Shown piece after piece: positions 16,434 to 25,010 of a stretch of DNA of 64,000 nucleotides. The position numbers and the translations under genes are program-made. The notes under the pieces are model-generated. The model saw only the letters and a program-made list of their open reading frames with translations. It did no database searches and was not told the DNA's origin. Every line of letters begins with the position of its first letter. Positions within the stretch are counted from its first letter, which is position 1. Origin of the DNA: Paenibacillus odorifer (lineage in GTDB: Bacteria; Bacillota; Bacilli; Paenibacillales; Paenibacillaceae); contig NZ_CP009428.1 in the NCBI RefSeq assembly GCF_000758725.1, forward strand, positions 2,790,001 through 2,854,000. The letters run 5' to 3'.

Positions 16434-18101
16434 TTGTTGAACATCAACGGGTTAACTAAAAAAAATAAATCCGGTAAGGGACAGCAAGCTGACCCGGCAG
16501 GTCCAGGTTCTGGAGTGAGATTAACCATTCATCTGGAGCAGACGCTAAACAATATCATAACCGAGCTGGGAGATAGTCCGGATCTTAGAATCCGCCAGGT
16601 AAAGCTTGGTGAGGAATCCGTTGTTGAGGCTGCTGCGGTACATCTTAATGGTCTAGCTAAGACAGAAACCGTGAATCAATTTGTAATGGGTTCATTGCTC
16701 TCCATAACAGATGAGATGCTTAAGGAAAGTAATACTGCAGCAAATAATAATCTGAATGACCTCATTTTAAACCGTGCCCTGGAAATAGGTGAAGCGCAGC
16801 TGCAGGAGGATTGGAACGAGGTGCTGCTCGGAATTCTTTCTGGGAAGACACTGATTCTCATTGAAGGTTATGACAGTGGCATCATGTGTGAGACTGAAGG
16901 AGGGGAAGCTCGTTCTGTCACTGAACCCTCCACTCAGCTAGTTGTGCGTGGTCCAAAGGATAGCTTTGTTGAATCTTTGGCTACGAATGTCTCATTAATA
17001 CGCAGAAGAATAAGATCACCCAAACTAAGACTCGAGCATGTGAAGATCGGGGCGGTAACTCAGACCGATGTGGTTTTTATGTACATCAAGGATACTGCGG
17101 ACGAGAAGCTGGTTGAAGAAGTTAGAAAACGGCTGCAGCAGATTAATGTAGATGCCATCATGGAATCCGGTTATATCGAAGAGCTGATTCAGGATAAGAC
17201 CTTTACCCCTTTTCCGACCATCAATAACAGCGAGCGGCCAGACGTTGCTGCAACGAATCTGTTAGAAGGGAGGGTAGTGATTGTCGTTGATGGTACCCCC
17301 TTTGTATTGATTTTGCCTGCAGTTTTCACTCTTTTTTTTCAGTCAGCTTCGGATTATGCGCAAAGGTTCGATATTGCAATTCTGATGCGAATTATTCGGT
17401 ATATCAGTTTTATCGTGCTTATTCTAGGGCCTTCCGTGTATATAGCTTTGACGACGTTTCATTATGAGATGATCCCTACGACTTTGCTGATCAACCTTTT
17501 ATCGCAACGGGAAAATGTGCCTTTCCCCGCTTTTGTCGAAGCTATTCTAATGGAAGGTGCGTTTGAGATCATCCGGGAAGCGGGAGTAAGAATGCCGCGT
17601 GCAGTTGGGCAGACCGTATCTGTAGTAGGTGCTCTGATTCTTGGTCAGGCTGTGGTAGAGGCTGGAATTATTACGCCCGTTATGGTGATTGTGGTCGCGT
17701 TGACCGGGATTGCGAGCTTTGCCATTCCAGCGTATAACATGGCGATTGCGGGCAGAATTATCCGCTTTGGTTTTTTGATATTGGCTGGTATGTTTGGTTT
17801 TTACGGGATTACACTGGGTTTAATCGTACTGGTTGCACATATGAACAGTCTGCGGACTTTTGGCGTTCCTTATTTGTCTCCAATAGTGCCTTTGTCATCC
17901 AGAGGTCAGAAGGATGCCGTCTTAAGGCTGCCTTTGTGGGCGCTTGGCACAGCAGAACCAGCTCCTGCTACTGCGCAGCAAGGGAACATTTCAGAAGGGA
18001 AGGAGATCACAACCGGACATGAACAGAACCTATCTCCAAAAATTCTTGATAAGACTAAAGGGACACAGCCGCATAAGAAAGGAAAGCAAGATTCTGAGTA
18101 A
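16434..18101 (+). CDS. Spore germinant receptor A subunit (GerA/GerKA family)
   Basis: A 555-residue integral membrane protein. GerA-family A subunits sit in the inner spore membrane with B and C subunits and respond to nutrients such as amino acids or sugars. A long soluble N-terminal domain (to about 290) precedes hydrophobic segments around 280-500, including the NLEGRV-like LLEGRVVIVVDGTPF and PFPAFVEAILMEGAFEIIREAGVRMP signatures. The C-terminal tail is hydrophilic and Lys/Gln-rich. TTG 16434 or 16437 follows AAGGAGGGG. It is the first gene of an A-C-B operon and overlaps the C-subunit gene. The germinant specificity is unknown. Confidence 0.93.
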   Translation: MLNINGLTKKNKSGKGQQADPAGPGSGVRLTIHLEQTLNNIITELGDSPDLRIRQVKLGEESVVEAAAVHLNGLAKTETVNQFVMGSLLSITDEMLKESNTAANNNLNDLILNRALEIGEAQLQEDWNEVLLGILSGKTLILIEGYDSGIMCETEGGEARSVTEPSTQLVVRGPKDSFVESLATNVSLIRRRIRSPKLRLEHVKIGAVTQTDVVFMYIKDTADEKLVEEVRKRLQQINVDAIMESGYIEELIQDKTFTPFPTINNSERPDVAATNLLEGRVVIVVDGTPFVLILPAVFTLFFQSASDYAQRFDIAILMRIIRYISFIVLILGPSVYIALTTFHYEMIPTTLLINLLSQRENVPFPAFVEAILMEGAFEIIREAGVRMPRAVGQTVSVVGALILGQAVVEAGIITPVMVIVVALTGIASFAIPAYNMAIAGRIIRFGFLILAGMFGFYGITLGLIVLVAHMNSLRTFGVPYLSPIVPLSSRGQKDAVLRLPLWALGTAEPAPATAQQGNISEGKEITTGHEQNLSPKILDKTKGTQPHKKGKQDSE

Positions 18102-19305
18102 ATGCAATTTTTTCTTAGCAGGACTTTTACCTTGCGTATTGATCTGTCTTAGTCTCACAGGCTGCTGGGATAGTGTGGAATTAAACAGAAGAGCCATCGT
18201 TTCCGGTGTGTCCATAGATAGAGGACCTACAGAAGAAGAGAAATATGTATTATCCTTTCAGGTTATCGTTGCTGACGAAATCTCTGGGAAGAACGCTAGA
18301 GGGACTTCACCTGTTTCGGTTTATAAAGGTAGCGGCCGCACTATGTTTGAAGCATTAGCTAATGCCTCGCGTCAGACTGCACGTTTTTTGTCTTTAGGAC
18401 ATATTAGGGTGGTCATCATTTCCGAGAAGTTCGCTCAAGAAGGCATCAAGGATATCATGGATGTGCTGGAAAGGGAAAGCGAAACCCGGCTGACAAGCCT
18501 GATTTTTATTTCCAAGGGACAGCCTGCAAGTGAATGTATGACGACTATGACCGTGTTCGGAAGGATTCCAGCCAATGATTTGGTGGAGAAGCTGCAGACA
18601 ACCTCTAAACAATTCGGATATAACTATCGGATGGAAGTGGATGATATTATCCGGGGGATTCAGGTTCCTGGTGGGGGGCCTGTGATCAATGGCGTGCTAG
18701 TGACTGGAGATTTGGACCAGAGGGAGAGCAACGATAATTTAAAGAACATAAGTCCGAAGACCATAATAAAGGTTACCGGTCTTGCAGCTTTTAAAGAAGA
18801 CAAGCTTAAAGGATGGCTGCTCGGCGAAGAGGCGATCGGTACCGTTCTACTTAAGAATAAAATATCTCAGATGCCGGTATTGGTCTCGATAGGGGAGAAG
18901 GACTATATATCGTTTAATGTGTATTTATCACAGGTACATATCCACGCTGATGCGAAAGATATAGAGCATCCTATCTTCACGGTTAATGTCACTCAGCAGG
19001 CTGGATTAAAGGAATCGCCCAATGGCTTGGATCTAACAGATCCAACAGTGTTAAACGATCTTTCGAAGCTTTTGGAAAAGAATATTCAAGAACAGATCCG
19101 CGCTGCCATAGCAACTGCCCGTTCATTAAAAAGTGATTATCTAGGTTTCGGTGAAGCAGTAGAAAGAGCTAATCCACGTGGCTGGAAACAAGTAAAAGAT
19201 CATTGGGAGAGTATATTTGAAACCTGCCAGATTAATATCGAGGCTGATGCTGTGATCAGGCATACGGATATGCGAAGTGATTCCTTTCAATCCAAGAATA
19301 AGTAA
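18019..19305 (+). CDS. Spore germinant receptor C subunit, Ger(x)C lipoprotein
   Basis: About 428 residues. It has a lipoprotein signal peptide with lipobox LTGC (Cys49 from ATG 18019) followed by WDSVELN, the hallmark opening of mature Ger(x)C proteins, and a C-terminal domain ending near GFGEAVERANPRGWK. The protein is anchored to the outer face of the inner spore membrane and pairs with the A and B subunits. ATG 18019 has AAGGAG about 13 nt upstream and overlaps the A-subunit gene by 83 bp; the reading frame remains open back to 17944, and later starts near the signal peptide are possible, so the exact N-terminus is uncertain. Confidence 0.9.
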   Translation: MNRTYLQKFLIRLKGHSRIRKESKILSKCNFFLAGLLPCVLICLSLTGCWDSVELNRRAIVSGVSIDRGPTEEEKYVLSFQVIVADEISGKNARGTSPVSVYKGSGRTMFEALANASRQTARFLSLGHIRVVIISEKFAQEGIKDIMDVLERESETRLTSLIFISKGQPASECMTTMTVFGRIPANDLVEKLQTTSKQFGYNYRMEVDDIIRGIQVPGGGPVINGVLVTGDLDQRESNDNLKNISPKTIIKVTGLAAFKEDKLKGWLLGEEAIGTVLLKNKISQMPVLVSIGEKDYISFNVYLSQVHIHADAKDIEHPIFTVNVTQQAGLKESPNGLDLTDPTVLNDLSKLLEKNIQEQIRAAIATARSLKSDYLGFGEAVERANPRGWKQVKDHWESIFETCQINIEADAVIRHTDMRSDSFQSKNK

Positions 19306-19327
19306 TGACAATAAAGGAGGGGCAGCT

Positions 19328-20428
19328 ATGGGAAAGATAAAAATAGGACTACTCCAATTTTTCACGTTGACTTTGTTGTTTGAGCTGGGAACAGCGCTGG
19401 TAGTGAATCTTGGGATGGAGTCTGGTAAAGATGCGTGGATTTCCATACTCCTCGGAAATTTGATCGGTTTGATTGTATTTTCGGGGTACACTTATTTGTA
19501 CAGAAAGTTTCCGGATCTCCCCTTAACGGCTTATACCCGCAAGCTATTGGGAAAATCCTTAGGTACGGTGATTTCCGTTCTCTACATTACCCTATTCCTC
19601 AATTTAGCGGGTCGTGATTTACGGGATGGCAGTTCCATGCTGGTTATGGCTACTATGCACCGCACACCTTTGTTTATTATTTCAACGTTGATGATCTTAT
19701 CTTCTGCGTATGTTTTGCATAAAGGAGTAGAGGTATTATCCCGAACTTCATTGGTATTCGCAACTCTTGTAATGCTGATAGGAATATTTTGCTCGATCAT
19801 GCTGATGTTATCGGGCTCAATTAATTTGAATCGATTACTTCCTATTTTTGAGAATGGGTTCCAGCCTGTGATTGATTCTGTTATTCGCCAGAACTATATG
19901 TTCCCTTTTGGTGAAATGATTTGTTTTACCATGCTAATGCCCTATCTGAACAATGTTAAAAAAGGTCCTTGGGTCATCGCCGCGGGGATATTTGTTTCAG
20001 GTTTGCTCTTAAGTCTGACTATGATGCTGAATATTTCCGTGCTTGGCACAGATATAGTGAAACGGTCACCCCTCCCTCTGATGCCCACGATTAGCAAGAT
20101 TTCAATCTCCGATTTTATTCAACGTGTGGATATTCTAATTGTTATGGTGCTGATTATCGGCGTTTTTTTCAAAATGTCTGTGTTTTTTGCGGCCGCACTT
20201 ATAGGAATTTCGGAATTGTTCAAGATTCCTTACCGGAGAATGGTCTATCCCTGTGCTCTGATCATTCTGTTCAGCTCGATGTTGAATGCGCGGAGCTTTA
20301 CTGAACATATTAATGAGGGGGGGAGATTGTTATATACGATTTTCCCCTTCTTTATGGTGTTGATCCCTGTAATTCTTATCATCGTTGCGGCGATAAGAAG
20401 TCATCTTTCCCCGCCACGTTCTGGTTGA
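19328..20428 (+). CDS. Spore germinant receptor B subunit (GerB-type permease)
   Basis: A 366-residue membrane protein of the spore germination permease family (related to amino acid/polyamine transporters), with about ten hydrophobic segments starting at LLQFFTLTLLFELGTAL. The B subunit is thought to bind the nutrient germinant. ATG 19328 lies 8 nt after AAAGGAGG; an in-frame ATG at 19277 overlaps the C gene and lacks a site. It completes the A-C-B operon. Its 3' end overlaps by 28 bp a convergent small gene on the other strand. Confidence 0.92.
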   Translation: MGKIKIGLLQFFTLTLLFELGTALVVNLGMESGKDAWISILLGNLIGLIVFSGYTYLYRKFPDLPLTAYTRKLLGKSLGTVISVLYITLFLNLAGRDLRDGSSMLVMATMHRTPLFIISTLMILSSAYVLHKGVEVLSRTSLVFATLVMLIGIFCSIMLMLSGSINLNRLLPIFENGFQPVIDSVIRQNYMFPFGEMICFTMLMPYLNNVKKGPWVIAAGIFVSGLLLSLTMMLNISVLGTDIVKRSPLPLMPTISKISISDFIQRVDILIVMVLIIGVFFKMSVFFAAALIGISELFKIPYRRMVYPCALIILFSSMLNARSFTEHINEGGRLLYTIFPFFMVLIPVILIIVAAIRSHLSPPRSG

Positions 20429-20658
20429 TGTCCTGTTTTCCAGTAATAGATATCGGGGATGAACAAGCAGAGCAGCAAAATACAAGCAGTAGCTTTCTCA
20501 GAGGCGGTATAGAATAGATAGTTAAGGATATACCCGACGTTACCCAGCCCATAGCCATACAGCCAATCTAGCAAATAAATATACAGCAAGCAGAGAGTGG
20601 CTAGCAGTAAAGTTACAGCGTATTTTCGGATCAGAAACTTTCTTGTTTTTTTCTTCAA
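20401..20658 (-). CDS. Small two-to-three-segment membrane protein, unknown
   Basis: An 85-residue protein, basic at the start (KKKTRKFLIRK), with hydrophobic stretches at about 13-33 and 38-72 and a hydrophilic Arg/Glu-rich end. I do not recognise the family. The TTG start at 20658 lies 8 nt after an unambiguous AAAGGAGAG, which supports it as a real gene. It is convergent with the germination operon and overlaps its last 28 bp, so its mRNA could be antisense to the B-subunit transcript. A role in spore membranes is only a guess from position. Confidence 0.6.
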   Translation of the reverse strand: MKKKTRKFLIRKYAVTLLLATLCLLYIYLLDWLYGYGLGNVGYILNYLFYTASEKATACILLLCLFIPDIYYWKTGHQPERGGER

Positions 20659-20842
20659 AGTATTCTCTCCTTTATGGAAATAACGGCATTAACGTTAGTA
20701 TGAAGCTTTTTACATATGAACATGCATGGTGATATTTTGGTCTAAATGCTTTTCTTTTGTAAAGCTTATCATCCATACCGATTTATGTTACATTAGTATG
20801 AAACTAAAGTTAGAAACTAATGTGGCAGGGGAGGATCTTGTT

Positions 20843-22711
20843 GTGAAGCCGGATTTACGTTCCGCATGGGGAAATAAAGTATTAGTCGGAGACGGAGCGA
20901 TGGGGACCTACTTATATCAGAAGGGTTTCCCGGTCGGCATTTCCTATGAAGAATTAAATTTGACCTCTCCGGGGGTAATCGAAGATGTTCATCGCAGCTA
21001 TATTGAGGCAGGGGCAGTGCTGCTGGAAAGCAACACCTTCTCGGCGAACTATGACAGGCTGTCCAAATATGGTCTAGAATCCAAGGTTGAGGAAATAAAT
21101 CGAGCCGGGGTTAGAATCGCTCGCCAGGCTGCTGGAGATCATGGGTATGTATTAGGAGCTGTAGGATCTATTCGTGCGGGCAAACGTGCGAATCTCTCTT
21201 CCACAGAGCTGAAAAAATATTTTACACAGCAGATTGCTGCATTGCTAGAAGAGGACGTAGATGGCATTATGCTGGAAACCTTTTACGATGTTGAGGAACT
21301 GCATTTAGCTCTAAGAACGCTCCGCAAGATCAGCTCGCTTCCTGTAGTTTGCCAATTAGCTGTCGATGAAACGGCACGCACATTAGATGGATTAACTTTG
21401 CCAGAAGCCTTTCGTATTCTGGAAGGCGATGGCGCTGATGTTATCGGATTTAACTGTAACACAGGCCCGAACGGAATGAAGCGAGCGCTCAAAGCTGTAC
21501 AAGGGAATCTGGTTCTGCCAGCCTCTGTGTATCCAAATGCGGGTGTGGCGGATTATGTAGACGGAGAATACCGGTACGGGGCTTCACCAGAATATTTTGG
21601 CCAAATGGCACAGACTTTCGCGGAGATGGGCTGCCGGATAATCGGTGGTTGCTGTGGTACAACTCCGCAGCATATCGCAGAAATCTCCTCTGCACTGAAG
21701 AATTATGTACCGCAACCGCTTCCTAAACCGTTGCCACCTGCAGTGGAGCGTGTATCGCTGCAAGAGAATTTTGGCGATGAGGATAGAGATGGTAGAGAGC
21801 CGAACCTGGTTGATCTGGTAAAGGAACGACATACGGTTATTGTTGAGCTTGATCCACCTCGTGAATTGGATATTGCAAAGTTTATGCAGGGCGCAGAAGT
21901 TTTGAGAAGAGCAGGCGCGGATGCGCTGACACTCGCCGACAACTCCCTGGCTGTCACACGGATGAGCAACATGGCTTTGGGACATTTGGTGCACGCTAAA
22001 ACTGGACTTCGTCCGCTAGTGCATATTGCTTGCCGGGATCGTAATTTGATTGGTACTCAATCCCATTTGATGGGTTTTGATGCGCTTGGAATTGATCATG
22101 TGCTGGCTGTAACAGGTGATCCTGCGAAATTTGGAGATCTTCCCGGCTCAAGCTCGGTTTATGATTTAACCTCTTTTGAGATTATTAGAATGATCAAGCA
22201 GCTGAATGACGGGGTTTCCTTCTCAGGTAAACCTTTGAAACAGAAAGCGAATTTTGTAATCGGAGCTGCATTTAACCCGAATGTTAAACATTTGGATAAG
22301 GCAGTGCAACGTCTGGAGAAGAAAATTGCCTCTGGTGCCGACTATATTATGACCCAGCCTGTCTATGATCAGGAACTTATCGTGAAGATAGCTGAGGCAA
22401 CAGCACATCTGGAAATCCCCGTATTCATTGGTGTTATGCCACTGGCAAGCGGACGTAATGCAGAGTTTCTACATAATGAGGTTCCCGGTATTCAGCTTAC
22501 GGACGATGTCCGCAACCGCATGAAGGGACTTGAAGGGGAAGCTGGAAGAGCAGAAGGTGTCGCTATCGCTAAGGAACTGTTAGATGTTGCTACTGCCCAT
22601 TTTAATGGAATCTATCTGATGACTCCGTTCATGTTCTATGATATGAGCGCACAGCTAATGGAGTATGTGTGGGAGAAATCAGGACGCAAATTGTCCCCCT
22701 TGTTTCGCTAG
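20843..22711 (+). CDS. Bifunctional homocysteine S-methyltransferase/methylenetetrahydrofolate reductase (YitJ-like)
   Basis: About 622 residues in two domains. Residues 1-310 are a homocysteine S-methyltransferase barrel (VGDGAMGTYLY opening) with zinc ligands Cys205 (FNC) and Cys270-Cys271 (GGCCGT). Residues 330-620 are a MetF-type FAD barrel (VIVELDPPRELD, then the VTGDPAKFGD loop). Together they make 5-methyl-THF and transfer methyl groups to homocysteine for methionine synthesis. GTG 20843 lies 8 nt after GGGGAGG; the frame is open further upstream without a better site. B. subtilis yitJ is under an S-box riboswitch, but nothing resembling one is seen here. Confidence 0.92.
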   Translation: MKPDLRSAWGNKVLVGDGAMGTYLYQKGFPVGISYEELNLTSPGVIEDVHRSYIEAGAVLLESNTFSANYDRLSKYGLESKVEEINRAGVRIARQAAGDHGYVLGAVGSIRAGKRANLSSTELKKYFTQQIAALLEEDVDGIMLETFYDVEELHLALRTLRKISSLPVVCQLAVDETARTLDGLTLPEAFRILEGDGADVIGFNCNTGPNGMKRALKAVQGNLVLPASVYPNAGVADYVDGEYRYGASPEYFGQMAQTFAEMGCRIIGGCCGTTPQHIAEISSALKNYVPQPLPKPLPPAVERVSLQENFGDEDRDGREPNLVDLVKERHTVIVELDPPRELDIAKFMQGAEVLRRAGADALTLADNSLAVTRMSNMALGHLVHAKTGLRPLVHIACRDRNLIGTQSHLMGFDALGIDHVLAVTGDPAKFGDLPGSSSVYDLTSFEIIRMIKQLNDGVSFSGKPLKQKANFVIGAAFNPNVKHLDKAVQRLEKKIASGADYIMTQPVYDQELIVKIAEATAHLEIPVFIGVMPLASGRNAEFLHNEVPGIQLTDDVRNRMKGLEGEAGRAEGVAIAKELLDVATAHFNGIYLMTPFMFYDMSAQLMEYVWEKSGRKLSPLFR

Positions 22712-22728
22712 TAATAATCAATTACAAT
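22700..22728 (+). promoter_or_regulatory. Candidate sigma-A promoter for the yicC-remA-gmk-rpoZ genes
   Basis: TTGTTT (22700-22705), a 17-bp spacer and TACAAT (22723-22728). It lies over the yitJ-like stop codon and places the transcript start near 22735, just ahead of the TTG start at 22750. Confidence 0.5.
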
Positions 22729-22749
22729 AGTGTAATGGATGTGATTCCG

Positions 22750-23643
22750 TTGTCATTTAGCATGACCGGATACGGTCAATCGTCCCTGCAATTCGGCGGC
22801 TACAAGATTATGTTCGAAGTGAAATCGGTGAATCACCGGTACTGCGAAGTTGTACTGCGGATGCCCCGGGATTGGACGGGTTATGAGGATGTGTTGAGAA
22901 GAAAGGTTCAACAGCACATCAAACGGGGAAGAATAGATGTTACCATCAATAGAGAGCACGATGAGTCGACAGTTAGACCGGTTCTGAATCACTCTGCTGT
23001 AATGACCTATCTAAAGGCAGCAGAGCAGCTTAAGAACGAATATGGTTTGACTGGTGAGTTGACTTTACGTGATATACTTTCTATACCCGGTATTATGGAC
23101 AGCAAAGACGAGGCTGCGGGTGCCGTGTCTGCGACATTAGAAGACTACTCCGAAGTATTGGAGGCGGGACTTGAGCAGTGTTTGCAGTCTCTGCTGGAGA
23201 TGCGCGCCCGTGAAGGCAGTTATCTAGCCGCAGATATTGAACAGCGCCTGAACCATCTTGAGAACATGCATGCTGAAATGGTTGAACTTGCACCTGTCGT
23301 AATCATTGAATATCGTGAGAAACTTCGACATCGATTGAATGAACTAAATGATGGGACGTTCGCTTTTGATGAGCATAAATTCGGGATGGAGATCGCTATT
23401 TTTGCAGATCGCTGTAATATTGATGAAGAGTTGACCCGGTTGTATAGTCATTTCGAGCAATGCAGAGCCCTCCTGAAGGGGAAAGGACCGGTAGGACGCA
23501 AACTGGATTTTCTCATTCAGGAGATGAACCGTGAGACGAATACAATCGGATCGAAATGCAATCATCTAACTCTCGTGGGTCTTGTGCTAGATATGAAAGC
23601 AGAACTGGAGAAGATTCGAGAACAAGCTGCGAACATAGAGTAA
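22750..23643 (+). CDS. YicC-family endoribonuclease (YloC)
   Basis: About 297 residues, with the family opening SFSMTGYGQSS, the EVKSVNHRYCEV motif (near 28), a central coiled region, and the C-terminal KLDFLIQEMNRETNTIGSKC stretch, which is near-invariant in YicC proteins. E. coli YicC is an RNA-cleaving enzyme affecting small RNA turnover; the Firmicute role is less clear. TTG 22750 is chosen because GGATGTGA (one mismatch to GGAGGTGA) lies 5 nt upstream; an ATG at 22735 would coincide with the predicted transcript start. remA, gmk and rpoZ follow, as in B. subtilis. Confidence 0.88.
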   Translation: MSFSMTGYGQSSLQFGGYKIMFEVKSVNHRYCEVVLRMPRDWTGYEDVLRRKVQQHIKRGRIDVTINREHDESTVRPVLNHSAVMTYLKAAEQLKNEYGLTGELTLRDILSIPGIMDSKDEAAGAVSATLEDYSEVLEAGLEQCLQSLLEMRAREGSYLAADIEQRLNHLENMHAEMVELAPVVIIEYREKLRHRLNELNDGTFAFDEHKFGMEIAIFADRCNIDEELTRLYSHFEQCRALLKGKGPVGRKLDFLIQEMNRETNTIGSKCNHLTLVGLVLDMKAELEKIREQAANIE

Positions 23644-23691
23644 TCGGGAATAGGTAATAGCATAGAACTTTATGGGGGGAACTACCGGAAC

Positions 23692-23952
23692 ATGGCAATC
23701 AAACTTATTAACATTGGCTTTGGAAATATTGTGTCTGCCAACCGCATTATTTCTATCGTCAGTCCGGAATCTGCACCAATCAAACGTATTATCCAGGAGG
23801 CACGTGATCGGCATATGTTGATCGACGCCACCTATGGCCGACGGACTCGTGCCGTAATCATTACAGATAGTGATCATGTCATCCTATCGGCTGTACAGCC
23901 GGAGACTGTGGCGCATCGCTTATCCAGTAAAGATGACGACAACGACGAATAA
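23692..23952 (+). CDS. remA: Extracellular matrix regulatory protein RemA
   Basis: An 86-residue DUF370 protein, nearly full match to the family pattern: [29 protein letters not shown], then a central [12 protein letters not shown]. In B. subtilis RemA (YlzA) is a DNA-binding activator of biofilm matrix and osmoprotectant genes and assembles into rings that bind repeated sites. ATG 23692 follows a G-rich GGGGGGA. It lies between yicC and gmk, exactly as in B. subtilis. Confidence 0.95.
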   Translation: MAIKLINIGFGNIVSANRIISIVSPESAPIKRIIQEARDRHMLIDATYGRRTRAVIITDSDHVILSAVQPETVAHRLSSKDDDNDE

Positions 23953-23971
23953 CAACTAAATGGAGTGTATT

Positions 23972-24541
23972 ATGTCAAAAGGATTGCTCATCATATTATC
24001 CGGACCTTCCGGCGTGGGTAAAGGTACTGTTTGTACTGCACTACGTCCGAAGATGCCCGAACTTGTCTACTCAGTTTCTGCTACTACTCGCAGTCCGCGT
24101 GCGGGTGAGGAAGATGGCGTCAACTATTTTTTCAAAAGCAAAGAGGAATTTATGACAATGATCGAAGCCGATCAATTGCTTGAATACGCGGAGTACGTAG
24201 GTAATTATTACGGTACTCCCCGTGATTTTGTAGAGAGAACTCTCAATAGCGGCAAAGACATTATTCTCGAAATTGAGGTTCAAGGAGCTCTCAAAGTCAA
24301 AGAGAAATTTCCTGAAGGGATTTTTGTGTTCCTTCTTCCTCCATCCATGGACGAGTTGAAGGACCGCATTCGCGGACGGGGTACTGAGCATCCAGATGTG
24401 ATCGATCACCGCATGACTGTAGCGGAAGATGAGATCAACTTAATGCAGCATTATGATTATGCTGTTGTGAATGATGAGATTGATCTGGCTTGTAAGAGAA
24501 TAGAAAGCATTATTATCGCCGAACATTGTAAAGTCAGATAA
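23972..24541 (+). CDS. gmk: Guanylate kinase
   Basis: A 189-residue cytosolic enzyme that phosphorylates GMP to GDP. P-loop GPSGVGKGT lies near residues 10-18, followed by the GMP-binding [17 protein letters not shown] segment and the LIEIEVQGA-type Walker B ([13 protein letters not shown]). The lid and [11 protein letters not shown] region are normal. ATG 23972 lies 6 nt after GGAG; an upstream in-frame ATG (23960) sits before that site and is less likely. It is 19 bp from remA and upstream of rpoZ, so co-transcription is likely. Confidence 0.96.
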   Translation: MSKGLLIILSGPSGVGKGTVCTALRPKMPELVYSVSATTRSPRAGEEDGVNYFFKSKEEFMTMIEADQLLEYAEYVGNYYGTPRDFVERTLNSGKDIILEIEVQGALKVKEKFPEGIFVFLLPPSMDELKDRIRGRGTEHPDVIDHRMTVAEDEINLMQHYDYAVVNDEIDLACKRIESIIIAEHCKVR

Positions 24542-24593
24542 TTTATGCTGAAGGTCAAATGGTATTAACAGTAAACTATGAAGAGGTGTCCCA

Positions 24594-24794
24594 GTGCTAT
24601 ATCCATCCATTGATGAAATGATGACTAAGGTTGACAGTAAGTATTCGCTCGTTGTCGCTGCTGCACGTCGTGCTAGACAATTGCGTGAGGGTGGCAAGAC
24701 AGATGTGAAGAATCCTAGATCGCATAAATTTGTTGGTGTTGCTCTTGAGGAAATTTACGAAGATCGCATTACTCTAACCCGCGGTGAAGAGTAG
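24594..24794 (+). CDS. rpoZ: RNA polymerase omega subunit
   Basis: A 66-residue omega subunit, which folds onto the C-terminal part of beta-prime and assists polymerase assembly. [28 protein letters not shown] is the classic N-terminal signature; [15 protein letters not shown] closes it. GTG 24594 follows AGAGGTG by about 6 nt. It is the last gene before three tandem hairpins. Confidence 0.93.
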   Translation: MLYPSIDEMMTKVDSKYSLVVAAARRARQLREGGKTDVKNPRSHKFVGVALEEIYEDRITLTRGEE

Positions 24795-24825
24795 TCTCAA
24801 GCATAAGTAATAATGACCTATTGTA

Positions 24826-24871
24826 GAAACGGATGCCGCCTATTTGTTTTGAGGCGCTGCCGTTTCTTCTT
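24826..24871 (+). terminator. Long hairpin after rpoZ
   Basis: GAAACGG (24826-24832) pairs with CCGTTTC (24860-24866) and CGCCT with AGGCG inside, followed by a pyrimidine-rich TTCTTGGG rather than a clean T-run. It is either a weak terminator or an RNA-stabilising stem, and resembles the 7828 leader hairpin. Confidence 0.5.
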
Positions 24872-24910
24872 GGGTTATGGAGCATTTACGGGTCTTAAAT
24901 TTATGATGAA

Positions 24911-24926
24911 AGCCCAGAACCGGGCT
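24911..24926 (+). terminator. Small GC-rich hairpin
   Basis: AGCCC and GGGCT flank a 6-nt loop, followed by CTTT. It sits between two larger hairpins ahead of coaBC. Confidence 0.4.
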
Positions 24927-24933
24927 CTTTATG

Positions 24934-24958
24934 ACAACCGGAAGGTTGTTATTTTTTT
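24934..24958 (+). terminator. Rho-independent terminator upstream of coaBC
   Basis: ACAACC (24934-24939), a GGAA tetraloop, GGTTGT (24944-24949) and then TATTTTTTT. Confidence 0.8.
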
Positions 24959-25010
24959 CTCGTCGTAAAGATAGCCATTCGTTGTAAGAGTAGGGAACAG
25001 GGGGGAGATC

